Of a stretch of DNA of 64,000 nt, positions 35,497 through 44,908 are shown piece after piece. The notes beneath the pieces were generated by a model, which searched no databases, was not told where the DNA came from, and saw only the letters and a list, made by a program, of their open reading frames with translations. Source of the stretch: Bacillus sp. SLBN-46 (lineage in GTDB: Bacteria; Bacillota; Bacilli; Bacillales; Cytobacillaceae). The position numbers and the translations under genes are program-made. Location of the stretch: the NCBI RefSeq assembly GCF_031453555.1, contig NZ_JAVIZM010000001.1, positions 2,301,001 to 2,365,000 of the forward strand. Reading direction: 5' to 3'. The stretch's first letter is position 1. Every line of letters begins with the position of its first letter.

Positions 35497-36054
35497 TGCT
35501 TCCAATAATTGTTGGTCGTCTGTTTGTGATAAGCCATTGCGCAAATGATATAAAGTATATAAATCTTTTGGAATCTCGTATAAATCGTATATATCGCCAC
35601 TAGCATTTAATTGTTCATAAATCGTTTTTCTTGTCTCGTTAGCTTGCACTACATAAGGTAGTTTTTCTGCGGCTTTTATTGATCGAACATTTACCTTTCG
35701 AATGCGCATAAAAACAGTTTCAATTCCAACTTCGTAAAAAAGCTCATTGAAAAAGGCGTCTTTAGCTGGGCTATTGTATCCTTTTCCATGGTAGGGCTTC
35801 CCAAGCCAGGTGCCTAAAAACCCAGCGTTATCTTCAATATCAAATAAATTAATGGTACCAATTGGCGCGCCCCATTCATCAAGAATCGTTCTTGAAATTA
35901 ATTCACCGCGCTCTTCAGCTTCAATCGTCTGTTTTGTAATAAATAAGAATTCTTCATATGAATCAGCTTTATGACGTACAAAAGGGAAGACATCTGGGTG
36001 CGTCATTAATTCGTATAATGTGTGGCTGTCATGAAGATCACGTTTCTTAAGCAT
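35494..36054 (-). CDS. GNAT-family N-acetyltransferase (RimJ-like)
   Basis: About 186 residues. GNAT core with PIGTINLFDIEDNAGFLGTW and the acetyl-CoA loop LGKPYHGKGYNSPAK, the ribosomal-protein-acetyltransferase subtype. ATG 36054 lies after GGAGGG; the longer frame start is not supported. The leader upstream contains a large inverted repeat and a tRNA-like set of arms on the same strand. Substrate unknown. Confidence 0.82.
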   Translation of the reverse strand: MLKKRDLHDSHTLYELMTHPDVFPFVRHKADSYEEFLFITKQTIEAEERGELISRTILDEWGAPIGTINLFDIEDNAGFLGTWLGKPYHGKGYNSPAKDAFFNELFYEVGIETVFMRIRKVNVRSIKAAEKLPYVVQANETRKTIYEQLNASGDIYDLYEIPKDLYTLYHLRNGLSQTDDQQLLEA

Positions 36055-36104
36055 GAATATCCCTCCATTAGGGCATACCGATCCCATGTCAGAAGAAGAA
36101 GCGG

Positions 36105-36204
36105 CCCACCCTCGAAATTTTTTATAAAGTTACTTAAAAAATTTCGGGGTGGGAATCGAACCCACTAGAACCAGTAAACTGGTGGCGCACCATTTGCCTT
36201 CCCT
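36105..36204 (-). promoter_or_regulatory. Leader with inverted repeat and tRNA-like arms upstream of the acetyltransferase
   Basis: CCCACCCTCGAAATTTTTT (36105-36123) and AAAAAATTTCGGGGTGGG (36136-36153) are nearly perfect reverse complements around 12 bases. Read on the minus strand, the sequence just before it shows a T-arm (GTGGG-TTCGATT-CCCAC, 36165-36149), a small stem ACCAG/CTGGT (36183-36170), and a D-arm-like GGC...GCC (36198-36184). No full acceptor stem or 7-base anticodon loop exists, so it is not a normal tRNA. Confidence 0.5.
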
Positions 36205-36359
36205 ATATCATTTTTTTTGTTAATGGATTTATAAAAACCCCCAAATTTCTGCAGTCCTAAATGGACTCACTTAGAGTATGATACAAGAAAAAAAGAAAAA
36301 AAGGAATAGTTTTTTTGGTGGAATTTCGATAATATTTTTTACCAATTTTCAACAAAATT
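36205..36359. other. AT-rich spacer
   Basis: Intergenic AT-rich sequence with poly-A/T runs and the small palindrome AGTCC-TAAAT-GGACT (36253-36267). No convincing gene or clear terminator. Confidence 0.4.
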
Positions 36360-37487
36360 CTACGTTTCTGAATACACGATTTCTCCACCGATCATCGTCC
36401 ATTTCGGCTTTGCTAAGTAATGGAAAGGGTGATGGCTCCAAAGGACTAAATCGGCATCCTTCCCTACTTCGATACTTCCTACACTTTGGTCTATTTTTAA
36501 GTTTTTTGCTGGTAGAATAGTGATACCTTCAAGAGCCTTTTGTTCAGATAATCCTTCCCGTACAGCAATTCCTGCACAAATATTTAAATATTGTATAGGA
36601 GTATAGGGATGGTCTGTTGTAATGGATACTTCTACCCCGTGGTTGGTTAACTCTTGATAGGTTTTCCATGTCTTGTTCTTTAATTCAACCTTAGACCTAC
36701 GCGTTAAAGTTGGACCCACAGATACTTTTAGATTTAAATCGGATAGCTCATTTGCAATTAAATGTCCTTCTGTACAATGTTCTATTCGTAAATCCAAATT
36801 AAACTCCTCAGCAAAGCGAAGGGCAGAAATAATATCATCGGCACGGTGAGCATGAATTCTTACGGGAATCTCCCTTTTAAGTGCCATAACAATTGGAGCG
36901 GTTCTTAGATCTTCTGGGGTATCGGAATGAAAAGCTTTATAAAAAGCCTCTCTCAGCATCCCCATAATCCCCATTCTAGTAATGGAATCATTATTTCCTT
37001 GACTGTGTATCCGCTTTGGATTTTCTCCTAAGGCAATTTTTAATCCTGCCACTTCCTGTACAATCATTTTCTTAATATTTTTTCCTGTTGTTTTAATTAC
37101 AGAGGTAGTCCCGCCAATGACGTTTGCACTTCCTGGCATGACATGTACGGTTGTTATTCCGCTTTTTACTGCATCGGTAAACGCCTGGTCTAATGGATAT
37201 ACCCCATCCATAGCCCTAATATGGGGTGTTAAAGCTTCAGCTGTTTCATTAGCATCATTTCCAGCCCAGCCAGTTCCTTCATCATATAGACCTAAATGGG
37301 TATGCACATCAATAAAGCCAGGAAAAAGAAAGTGCTGATGACAATCAATAACTTTAACACTTGGATCTGTATTGATATTTGAACCCACTTTTTTAATTTT
37401 ACCGTTTTCAATCAGCACATCCCCTGATTGAAGGGGATTGGTGGTAATTGGATAAATAGTTGCGTTTTTTAATAGTATTTTCGTCAT
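36360..37487 (-). CDS. Amidohydrolase (imidazolonepropionase/D-aminoacylase-like)
   Basis: 375 residues. Metal-dependent amidohydrolase fold: N-terminal beta-sandwich, HXH metal site in PGFIDVHTHLG, a later IRIHAHRADD metal histidine pair, RIEHCTEGH and TTDHPYTP with the final catalytic Asp. Substrate is not predictable. ATG 37487 follows AAAGG about eight bases upstream. Alone in its transcript. Confidence 0.82.
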   Translation of the reverse strand: MTKILLKNATIYPITTNPLQSGDVLIENGKIKKVGSNINTDPSVKVIDCHQHFLFPGFIDVHTHLGLYDEGTGWAGNDANETAEALTPHIRAMDGVYPLDQAFTDAVKSGITTVHVMPGSANVIGGTTSVIKTTGKNIKKMIVQEVAGLKIALGENPKRIHSQGNNDSITRMGIMGMLREAFYKAFHSDTPEDLRTAPIVMALKREIPVRIHAHRADDIISALRFAEEFNLDLRIEHCTEGHLIANELSDLNLKVSVGPTLTRRSKVELKNKTWKTYQELTNHGVEVSITTDHPYTPIQYLNICAGIAVREGLSEQKALEGITILPAKNLKIDQSVGSIEVGKDADLVLWSHHPFHYLAKPKWTMIGGEIVYSET

Positions 37488-37672
37488 AATCGAACCTTTC
37501 TTCTAGGTGATAATGTATTTTATCTATTTTAGCAACATATGTGCCTAAGGAAAAGTAGGAAATAGTTTGTATTATTATATTTTTCCAATTTCTTATGATT
37601 TTTGAAACATTTAGAAGGATGGAGCGTAAATAATAAGGTAAGATTAAATATTTCCAATTGGGGGAAAAGAAA

Positions 37673-37996
37673 ATGGCTCAAAGTGAAGAGAGATTATTGG
37701 CTGCTGGTATCTATGTATTAAGTTTATTTTTTCCAGTTTTGGCTCCATTAATCATTTGGTTGATAAAGAAGGATCAGTCTTCATTTATTGATTATCATGG
37801 CAAGGAATATTTTAACTTCTTAATTTCTTATACAGTTTACTTGATTATTAGTGGATTATTAATGATCATTCTTGTAGGGTTTGTGACCACTCCCATCTTA
37901 GGAATTATGCTACTGGTTTATACAATTATTGCGGCTATAAAAGCTTATGAAGGAAATGAGTACCGATTCCCGCTAATATTCAGATTAATTAAATAA
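37673..37996 (+). CDS. DUF4870 membrane protein
   Basis: 107 residues, three hydrophobic segments with the DUF4870 pattern (GIYVLSLFFPVLAPLIIWLI, DYHGKEYFNFLISY, FPLIFRLIK). ATG 37673 is 7 bases after GGGGGA. Unknown function. Confidence 0.82.
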   Translation: MAQSEERLLAAGIYVLSLFFPVLAPLIIWLIKKDQSSFIDYHGKEYFNFLISYTVYLIISGLLMIILVGFVTTPILGIMLLVYTIIAAIKAYEGNEYRFPLIFRLIK

Positions 37997-37998
37997 AA

Positions 37999-38033
37999 AA
38001 GCCTGCCCGGCAAAATTTTTTGTCGGGTTTATA
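37999..38033 (+). terminator. Terminator after the DUF4870 gene
   Basis: CCCGGCAAAA and TTTTGTCGGG pair with one G-U; T-rich end. Confidence 0.7.
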
Positions 38034-38090
38034 TTGCATTATAGTACAATAGTCTTATGAAAAGAAGAAACTCGGAAGGGGGAAATAAGA

Positions 38091-38288
38091 ATGGATTCTA
38101 TCGTAAGTAATCTTCCAATTATTGCACCAATCTTGATTATCCAGCTTATTTTAATTGTTGTTGCAATTATAGATTTGGTTAGGATCGACCAAACCAAGGG
38201 ACCGAAATGGTTATGGGTAATTATCATCTTGTTCGTAAATATAATTGGACCGATTCTTTATTTTGTGATTGGAAGGAGAAATAACTGA
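38091..38288 (+). CDS. yxlE: YxlE-like small membrane protein (PLDc_N)
   Basis: 65 residues with two hydrophobic helices and the IIQLILIVVAIIDLVR/GPKWLWVIIILFVNIIGPILY pattern of the PLDc N-terminal domain. In B. subtilis the homologue YxlE is encoded with yxlF and yxlG in the sigY operon. It overlaps the ATPase gene by one base (TGATG), indicating coupling. No sigY or yxlC/D in the window. Confidence 0.82.
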   Translation: MDSIVSNLPIIAPILIIQLILIVVAIIDLVRIDQTKGPKWLWVIIILFVNIIGPILYFVIGRRNN

Positions 38289-39196
38289 TGTCTCTTGTCC
38301 AAATAAGTGGGTTGAAAAAGAGTTTCCAAGGGACGAAGGTAATAAAAGGGCTGAATTTCACATTAGAAAAAGGGAAATGTATTGCCCTGTTAGGTCCAAA
38401 CGGGGCAGGGAAAACCACGACGCTTAGGATGCTTTCTGGTTTAATGAGCCCAACAGAGGGATCAATTATCTTCAGTGATGCTAAAAAAGGAGAAGACATC
38501 CGTCATTTGATTGGTTATCTACCGCAATTTCCTGTGTTTTACGAATGGATGACTGGATTTGAATTTTTGTCATATACAGGGAAATTGGCAGGATTAACAG
38601 GTAAAGAGGCCAAGGAGCGGTCAAATGAGCTTTTAGAGCTGGTAGGAATAGTAGAGGCGAAAAATAGAAGAGTAGGTAAATATTCTGGAGGGATGAAGCA
38701 AAGGCTCGGAATTGCTCAGGCTTTAATCCATCGTCCTCAGCTCATCATGCTCGATGAACCTGTTTCTGCATTAGATCCGATTGGCAGGAGAGAGGTATTA
38801 GATCTTATTGAGGGATTAAGAAAAGAAACTACTATTCTATTTTCTACCCATATATTAAGTGATGCTGAAGAAGTGTGTGACGAAATTCTGTTTTTACATA
38901 AAGGGGAAATTGTGGAAGCGGGGTCTATGTCAGAATTACGTGAACGTTATCAGCAAGCTAAGATTGATTTGTATTTTAAAGGTAAAGCAGAGGAATATGC
39001 CTCATTTTTTTCAACCCATGAGGTAACACACTCTGTTATGAACGAAGGCAATAAGATGAGCATTTATGTTGAAAATTTAGTTCATGCGAGATCGGCATTT
39101 TTAAAGGTAATTTCTGATCATAATCTCCCCCTTGAAAAGTTTGAGATTAGTAGTATGACCCTCGAAGATGTGTTTATGAAGGTGGTGGGGAAATGA
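38288..39196 (+). CDS. yxlF: ABC transporter ATP-binding protein YxlF-like
   Basis: 302 residues. Walker A GPNGAGKTT, signature YSGGMKQRLGI, Walker B LIMLDEP and a final STHIL switch. DrrA/CcmA-type ATPase. Pairs with the adjacent permease; overlaps both neighbours by short ATGA/TGATG overlaps. Cargo unknown. Confidence 0.9.
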   Translation: MSLVQISGLKKSFQGTKVIKGLNFTLEKGKCIALLGPNGAGKTTTLRMLSGLMSPTEGSIIFSDAKKGEDIRHLIGYLPQFPVFYEWMTGFEFLSYTGKLAGLTGKEAKERSNELLELVGIVEAKNRRVGKYSGGMKQRLGIAQALIHRPQLIMLDEPVSALDPIGRREVLDLIEGLRKETTILFSTHILSDAEEVCDEILFLHKGEIVEAGSMSELRERYQQAKIDLYFKGKAEEYASFFSTHEVTHSVMNEGNKMSIYVENLVHARSAFLKVISDHNLPLEKFEISSMTLEDVFMKVVGK

Positions 39197-39972
39197 ACCA
39201 ATGGATGATTTTGCTGCAAAAAGAAATGCTGGAAATGTGGAGAAATTTTAAATGGATTTGGGTACCGATAACTTTTATCCTACTTGGCGTTCAAAAACCT
39301 TTAACTTCATATTATATGGAGCAAATCCTAGACTCATTTGGAGGTCTTCCTGAGGGTGCTAAGGTCGAAATTCCAACACCTTCTGCAGCTGAGGTATTAA
39401 TTCAAAGCCTTGGAGAATACACGTCACTTGGCGTATTAATTATTGTTCTCACTACTATGGGGATTATTGCTGCAGAAAGAAAAAGTGGAGTCGCTGCTAT
39501 GATTCTAGTGAAACCTGTTTCCTATCTTGCCTTTATAACTTCTAAATGGATGGGTGCTCTACTTTTAATATGGTTTTCTTTCTTGATGGGTTACTTGGCT
39601 ACTTGGTATTATACTGGTATTTTATTTGACTGGATATCGTTTGCAAGCTTTTTCCAATCGTTTTTACTATATGGTTTATGGCTTACTGTTGTCATAACAA
39701 TTACGTTGTTCTTTAGTGCTTTACTTTTAACGCCAGGGATTGCTGCTTTTAGTTCATTGGCGGTTGTAATAGTTATAAGTATAGTAAGCAGTACCTTATC
39801 TAATCGTTTGGAATGGAGTCCAGCGCAACTCACAAGCTATGCAAATGAAGTACTTATGCATAAAGGATTTTCAGATTATACTTTACCAGCAAGTTTGACC
39901 GCTGCCGCTTGTATCATTATTCTATTATTTTTAAGTGTATATGTTTTCAGAAAAAAAGAGCTTGCCGTCTAA
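39193..39972 (+). CDS. yxlG: ABC-2 type permease YxlG-like
   Basis: 259 residues, six predicted membrane helices, ABC-2 permease. Start overlaps the ATPase stop (ATGA). Third gene of the yxlEFG unit. A hairpin without a T run lies after it. Confidence 0.87.
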   Translation: MNQWMILLQKEMLEMWRNFKWIWVPITFILLGVQKPLTSYYMEQILDSFGGLPEGAKVEIPTPSAAEVLIQSLGEYTSLGVLIIVLTTMGIIAAERKSGVAAMILVKPVSYLAFITSKWMGALLLIWFSFLMGYLATWYYTGILFDWISFASFFQSFLLYGLWLTVVITITLFFSALLLTPGIAAFSSLAVVIVISIVSSTLSNRLEWSPAQLTSYANEVLMHKGFSDYTLPASLTAAACIIILLFLSVYVFRKKELAV

Positions 39973-40101
39973 TGGTAAGCTCTCCTTGCATTTGGTTTTA
40001 GCGCTTTTTATTGAAGTCTTTTCGTTAGGCAAAAATTCTTTCATGGTCTATAATGACTATTATTGGAATTTGCAAAGGTAAAGAGAAAGGACGAAGCAAC
40101 C

Positions 40102-40956
40102 ATGTTCAATCAAGTCGGCTTGGTTTTAGAAGGTGGCGGGATGCGTGGGGTTTATACCGCTGGGATCCTTGAATATTTCTTAGAACAAGAATTATTTTTC
40201 CCTTATGTTATAGGTGTATCAGCTGGTGCTTGTAATGCGGCCTCTTATTTGTCAAAGCAAAAAGGGAGAAATAAAACCGTAACGATAAAGTATGCAGCGG
40301 ACCCAAGGTATATTTCATGGCAAAATTATTTTAAAAACCGTCAGTTTTTTGGAATGGATTTTATTTTTGATGAGATTCCCAATAAACATGTACCGTACCA
40401 TTATGATGAATTCTACAAAAATCCTTCTGAATTTGTTGTAGGGACGACAGACTGCCTAACGGGAGAGCCTGTCTATTTTAAGAAGCAAGATTATGATAAG
40501 GATCTTCTTACCGTATTACGGGCATCTAGCTCCTTGCCATTTATTGCCCCTGAAGTACGGTTTAAAGACAAGGTCCTGCTTGATGGGGGAATAAGTGACC
40601 CTATTCCTATTAAAAAAGCTCAAGAGGATGGTTTTAAAAAGAATATTGTCATCCTTACAAGAAATGAAGGATATTTGAAGAAACCTTCCAAGTTTCACTT
40701 TCTTGTGAATCGTAAGTATCCGGAATATAAAGGCTTACAGCAGTCCTTAAGAAATCGATATCAAATATACAATGAAACACTCTCCTTTTTAGAAAAAGAA
40801 GAGAAAGCTGGAAACGTCCTTATCATTCGTCCTTTACAGCCATTAAAGGTAGGGAGAATGGAAAGAAACCCAACTAGGTTAGAAGCGTTGTATCATCAAG
40901 GGTATGAGGACGCCAAAGCATCTATGTCTTCCATACGTCAATATATTGAAATGTAA
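40102..40956 (+). CDS. Patatin-like phospholipase
   Basis: 284 residues. Patatin dyad: oxyanion GGGMRGVY near residue 10, nucleophile in GVSAG and the Asp of DGGISD. YjjU-like size. ATG 40102 with AAAGGA 10 bases before it. Likely lipid acyl hydrolase; in vivo substrate unknown. Confidence 0.88.
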   Translation: MFNQVGLVLEGGGMRGVYTAGILEYFLEQELFFPYVIGVSAGACNAASYLSKQKGRNKTVTIKYAADPRYISWQNYFKNRQFFGMDFIFDEIPNKHVPYHYDEFYKNPSEFVVGTTDCLTGEPVYFKKQDYDKDLLTVLRASSSLPFIAPEVRFKDKVLLDGGISDPIPIKKAQEDGFKKNIVILTRNEGYLKKPSKFHFLVNRKYPEYKGLQQSLRNRYQIYNETLSFLEKEEKAGNVLIIRPLQPLKVGRMERNPTRLEALYHQGYEDAKASMSSIRQYIEM

Positions 40957-40990
40957 GAGAAGTGTCCCTAGAAGACACTTCTCTTTTCTC
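40957..40990 (+). terminator. Terminator after the patatin gene
   Basis: AGAGAAGTGTC and GACACTTCTCT pair around CCTAGAA; TTTTC follows. Confidence 0.85.
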
Positions 40991-41069
40991 ATATATAAGA
41001 AAACTTCTATCATTTTTTTGCAGTCTAGTAAATAAACTAGTATAAGAGAACTGATAAGGAGTTATCTTA

Positions 41070-41861
41070 ATGAAAATACATGAATATTACCGAGATACAG
41101 CCAATATCAACTTAAATGGTAGTATTGCAGCTCTAGTACCAGTCATCATAATCGTGGCAGGCAATCTCTCTTTTTTTAAAAGTAATGAAGTTATGTTATT
41201 GACCCTTCCATTTCTTATTTATAGTTTGATCTCATTTCAATTCTGTCTATTTAGACTAAGGCAATCCATTTCAATTAGCAGACATTTGGGAGAAGCTAAG
41301 TCTAAGAACAGATCTTGCTCTATAGCCTCTGCGAGGAATCTTTTAGTATTTTACATGAGTACACCTACAGTACGTTTATTTCTTTACTTTCCGGATGGTC
41401 ACTTAGCAGGTGTTCTTAAAAAACATGATGGAAAGTGGTTGGATAGGATTAAGTTTAGAAAAATGTATGTACTTTACAATTCGGAGGAAGAACCCATTGG
41501 ATTCTATAAAGTAAAGGGTGGAAGCGTCCTGAGGATAGAAGTATATAATGAACAGCTGACATATTTGGGCTGCTTTAAACGAGAAAACAACGGTTTTCTA
41601 AAAGATAAAAAGGAATTTTTGGATCAAACAGGAAAAAGTATTGGCTTTATCCAAGGAGCAGCTACTTTTATGGATGAAAAGGTTTTAGATCATAGTCATC
41701 ATCAACTAGGAAGACTTCGAAGAGGTTGGATGCCGGTATCGTGGAGTCCATTATTTCCAGATCCCAATACTCCTGTACTGTCCTTTAGAGAAATTCTTTC
41801 AGAAAAGGACAAGCTGCTAAAAATGTCGTTATTAATTAATGAATACTTTATTGAGAGATAA
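41070..41861 (+). CDS. Hypothetical two-helix membrane protein
   Basis: 263 residues. Two hydrophobic helices near residues 18-60, then a soluble C-terminal region with a repeat-like beta pattern (MYVLYNSEEEPIGFYKVKGG). AAGGAGTTATCTTA precedes ATG. No family recognised. Confidence 0.72.
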   Translation: MKIHEYYRDTANINLNGSIAALVPVIIIVAGNLSFFKSNEVMLLTLPFLIYSLISFQFCLFRLRQSISISRHLGEAKSKNRSCSIASARNLLVFYMSTPTVRLFLYFPDGHLAGVLKKHDGKWLDRIKFRKMYVLYNSEEEPIGFYKVKGGSVLRIEVYNEQLTYLGCFKRENNGFLKDKKEFLDQTGKSIGFIQGAATFMDEKVLDHSHHQLGRLRRGWMPVSWSPLFPDPNTPVLSFREILSEKDKLLKMSLLINEYFIER

Positions 41862-41942
41862 AGGAGTCAGATGGTTTCCCTCCTTACTAATGTTTGATAT
41901 GATATATTAAACAAATTTACATCTTCAAGTGGGGGATATACA

Positions 41943-42926
41943 GTGCAAATTGAACTAATAAAAGGTCATGGGTCGGGCAATGATTTCCTAATTATCGATG
42001 AGATATCCAATGAATACTCATTTACTGAAAGTGAACGGTCTAGAATGGCACAGATGCTTTGTAATAGAAATACTGATTTAGGTGCAGATGGCATACTTTT
42101 TGTTATGAAGAGCGACCATGCTGATGGGAGAATGCGTGTATTTAACGCGGATGGTTCGGAAGCATCAATGTGCGGCAATGGATTACGGCTTGTTGCGAGA
42201 TATATATGTGAATTACTTGGCTCAAATGAAGCGGTAATAGAAACAATGAAAGCAGATTTAAGGGTGAGTAAACAAAATGATATATTTCCAAATATACACA
42301 CCTATCAAGTGGAAATTTCCCCTGTATTGTTCAATTTATCAGCTTTACCGTTAAATTTAGGAAAACCAACACTTTTTAATGAGCGAATAGAAGAACTTTC
42401 TGATGAGTTGAGGTTTACTGCACTTGCGGTTCCTAACCCACATTTAATTACAATTGTAGAAACAGAACAAATACAAGGGGATATGCAAAAGAACCTAAGT
42501 GAGAGAGTAAATGGCCCGAATCATTTGTTCCCAGACGGAGTAAATGTCAGTTTTGTCAAATCCTTGGAGTCAGGTTCCATTTATGTTAGAACATACGAAC
42601 GAGGTGTAGGGTTTACTAATGCGTGTGGTACGGCTATGTCTGCGTCCTCACTTGTGACGTGTTTAACAGGATTAAATAAATTAGAAGAGGTTATACAGGT
42701 TTATAATAATGGAGGTAAGGTCCAGTGTGTTGTCCATGAAAAGGAAGGGAAATACACGATAGATCTAATAGGAAATGCAACTTATCTATACAAGACTGAG
42801 GTTACAGTTGATCTTGATAATGCATTATTTTCAACCAAAATTAGGAATGAATTTTCTGAACAAAGGATCTATGAGAAGCTTCAAACACAAGCGCAACAAT
42901 TTATTGGGAATAACATGGAAGGATAA
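41943..42926 (+). CDS. dapF: Diaminopimelate epimerase
   Basis: 327 residues, GTG start with GGGGGA upstream. Two-cysteine epimerase: Cys77 in MCGNGLR and Cys228 in NACGTAM, flanked by the two-lobed DapF fold. Converts LL- to meso-diaminopimelate for lysine and wall. The C terminus is about 40 residues longer than common DapF (near 280). A terminator shared with ligD follows. Confidence 0.9.
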   Translation: MQIELIKGHGSGNDFLIIDEISNEYSFTESERSRMAQMLCNRNTDLGADGILFVMKSDHADGRMRVFNADGSEASMCGNGLRLVARYICELLGSNEAVIETMKADLRVSKQNDIFPNIHTYQVEISPVLFNLSALPLNLGKPTLFNERIEELSDELRFTALAVPNPHLITIVETEQIQGDMQKNLSERVNGPNHLFPDGVNVSFVKSLESGSIYVRTYERGVGFTNACGTAMSASSLVTCLTGLNKLEEVIQVYNNGGKVQCVVHEKEGKYTIDLIGNATYLYKTEVTVDLDNALFSTKIRNEFSEQRIYEKLQTQAQQFIGNNMEG

Positions 42927-42949
42927 GGGCTCCCCCTTATCCTTTTTTT
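42920..42949. terminator. Terminator between dapF and ligD
   Basis: AGGATAAGGG and CCCTTATCCT pair around CTCC, then TTTTTTT. Convergent genes. Confidence 0.88.
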
Positions 42950-44781
42950 ACTATACCTTTTTTTAAAAAATCAAGCACTGGTCCAAACGGTTGAAGTTGT
43001 TTGGTTTGGAAGTAATCATTAAAAGGGTCTCCTTGCTCACGTATACGTTTTATGGCGTTTTCCATGTTAAAGGAAATCAGCTGTAGATTTTCATCTACTT
43101 CCTCCCAGTAAAGTGGTGTCGCTACACCAGCATGCTCATTGCCTCTCATAGAATAGGGTGCAACAATGGTCTTGCCCTCACTATGCTGAACATAGTCTAC
43201 ATAGAGGCGATTTCTCCGATTTTTCTTCATTCTTTCAATGGTAAAGGAATCGGGATCCTTTGATATCAAGTAGTCTGCAATGAAGCTGGTAAAGAGTCTC
43301 GTATCCTCATAGGAGTATGTGTTCTCCGGCAAGGGAAGGTAAATTTGTAAACCTTTATTACCAGAGGTTTTAATGAACCCAATTAAATTTAATTGATCAA
43401 GAACTTCTTTTATAAAGAGGGCGGCTCTTATGGCTAAATGGAAGTAGTCCTTTGAAGGAGGATCTAAATCAAAAACTATTTCACTTGGGCCCTTGCTAGT
43501 GGTTGTTTGAAAAGGGATATGGAATTCAATTGCGAGCTGGTTACCAAGCCAAACGAGAGTTTTTAAATCATTGCAAAGTATGTAGTCAATTCCTTCTGAA
43601 GTAAAGGTTTGTACAAATTCAGGTGCATACTCAGGACAGTTCTTTTGATAAAAAGCTTCACCGGACATTCCGTGAGGGTACCGAATGACTGTTAATAACC
43701 GACTTTTTAAAAATGGCAGCATATACGGGGAAATTTCCCGTAAGTACAAAATATAATCTGCTTTTTGAATCGCCAGTTTCTCCCAAAGTGGTTTATTTGG
43801 ATGGGTAATCTCAAGGTCTGCTGGTAAGTTCTTTTGTGCAAAAATAAATCGTTCATATGTGCAAGAGGATGGTTCAAGCTCAAAGCGAAAACGGTCAAAA
43901 TGAGGCTCGCGGAGCTGGTTATCGTATAGTTCCAAATACTTCACTTCAAGACAGATTGCTGGTTCAACATAAATAAACTGTGCATCTTCACGTATCATAT
44001 TTTGCTTAATCGTATGTTGCAGTGCATTTTTTTCCTCAGGTTTAAAACCGAATAGGACTTGCCCTACACTATAAACCTTTTCATCCCTATATACACCAAC
44101 ATAAAAGTATCCATTTGTTTTATCATAAGATGTGATGAAACAGCTGACATATTTCCAATTTTTATACTTCAACCATTGTAATGATCGTTTTCCTTCCTCC
44201 CATATGCTTTTTTTATACTTTGCAATAATCCCTTCACCATCATATAAAATAATTTTCTCCCAAAGGTCATTAAAATCCTCATGTGCATTTACAAATTGAA
44301 GTAATTGGGCAGTATACGGGTCGGAATCTAAGTCAAAACCCATGTTGATAAATAATTTCCTTAATTCTTCTTTTCGTTTTTCGAATGGTTGAATAGTAAA
44401 AGGTTTTCCGCTAAGGAGCAATAAATCAAAGACCATAAGGCGGCAAGGAAAGCTTGTAGCTTGGTCATTGATTTTTTTTTCAGATTTTAATCGGCCACGA
44501 ACTTGGATAGCCGAAAAATTGGATTTGTGTGTATTTTCTAGTGAAACAAGCTCACCATCTAAACGAAGAGGGAGATATGGTTTAAATTGTTCTTCATGCT
44601 TCAATAAAAATTCCTTTATTTCAGGAAATTGAGGTAAAAGGGTCTTCCCATTTCTGCTTGTTAGTTCAATCCCTTTGGAGGTCCAGTCTAAAATGGCACG
44701 AAATCCGTCGTATTTCACCTCGTACACCCAATCGGGACGAACGGGAAGTTCAAAAGTCAAACTAGGCAGCATCGGCTTCAT
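42937..44781 (-). CDS. ligD: Multifunctional NHEJ DNA ligase LigD (ligase plus polymerase)
   Basis: 614 residues. N-terminal ATP-dependent ligase domain with nucleophile Lys23 in VKYDGFR and DGEGIIAKYK; C-terminal polymerase (PrimPol) domain with the metal-binding DLDPP in EIVFDLDPPSKD. This is the two-domain B. subtilis LigD layout, without a phosphoesterase domain. It repairs double-strand breaks in spores together with Ku, which is divergently encoded 127 bases away. GGGAGG precedes the start. Confidence 0.93.
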   Translation of the reverse strand: MKPMLPSLTFELPVRPDWVYEVKYDGFRAILDWTSKGIELTSRNGKTLLPQFPEIKEFLLKHEEQFKPYLPLRLDGELVSLENTHKSNFSAIQVRGRLKSEKKINDQATSFPCRLMVFDLLLLSGKPFTIQPFEKRKEELRKLFINMGFDLDSDPYTAQLLQFVNAHEDFNDLWEKIILYDGEGIIAKYKKSIWEEGKRSLQWLKYKNWKYVSCFITSYDKTNGYFYVGVYRDEKVYSVGQVLFGFKPEEKNALQHTIKQNMIREDAQFIYVEPAICLEVKYLELYDNQLREPHFDRFRFELEPSSCTYERFIFAQKNLPADLEITHPNKPLWEKLAIQKADYILYLREISPYMLPFLKSRLLTVIRYPHGMSGEAFYQKNCPEYAPEFVQTFTSEGIDYILCNDLKTLVWLGNQLAIEFHIPFQTTTSKGPSEIVFDLDPPSKDYFHLAIRAALFIKEVLDQLNLIGFIKTSGNKGLQIYLPLPENTYSYEDTRLFTSFIADYLISKDPDSFTIERMKKNRRNRLYVDYVQHSEGKTIVAPYSMRGNEHAGVATPLYWEEVDENLQLISFNMENAIKRIREQGDPFNDYFQTKQLQPFGPVLDFLKKGIVKKG

Positions 44782-44908
44782 ATCAGTTCGTCCTCCCTTT
44801 TTTATTATTTTGTTACATTTTTAATCTCTTCATCCTTTTCCAATTGTTTTTATGGATGTAAGAAACGAAGAAACACAAAATAAAAACAAAAAGAATGGAG
44901 AATGATTT

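Noticed and set aside
36105..36153. Inverted repeat as the end of an insertion sequence
   Set aside because: No transposase, no direct repeats and no partner copy in the window.
36140..36204. Possible functional tRNA on the minus strand
   Set aside because: T-arm and D-arm-like stems are present, but there is no 7-bp acceptor stem, no CCA region and no 7-base anticodon loop.
39959..39983. Hairpin at the end of yxlG
   Set aside because: Stem lies partly within the gene and has no T tract, so it is not a convincing terminator.
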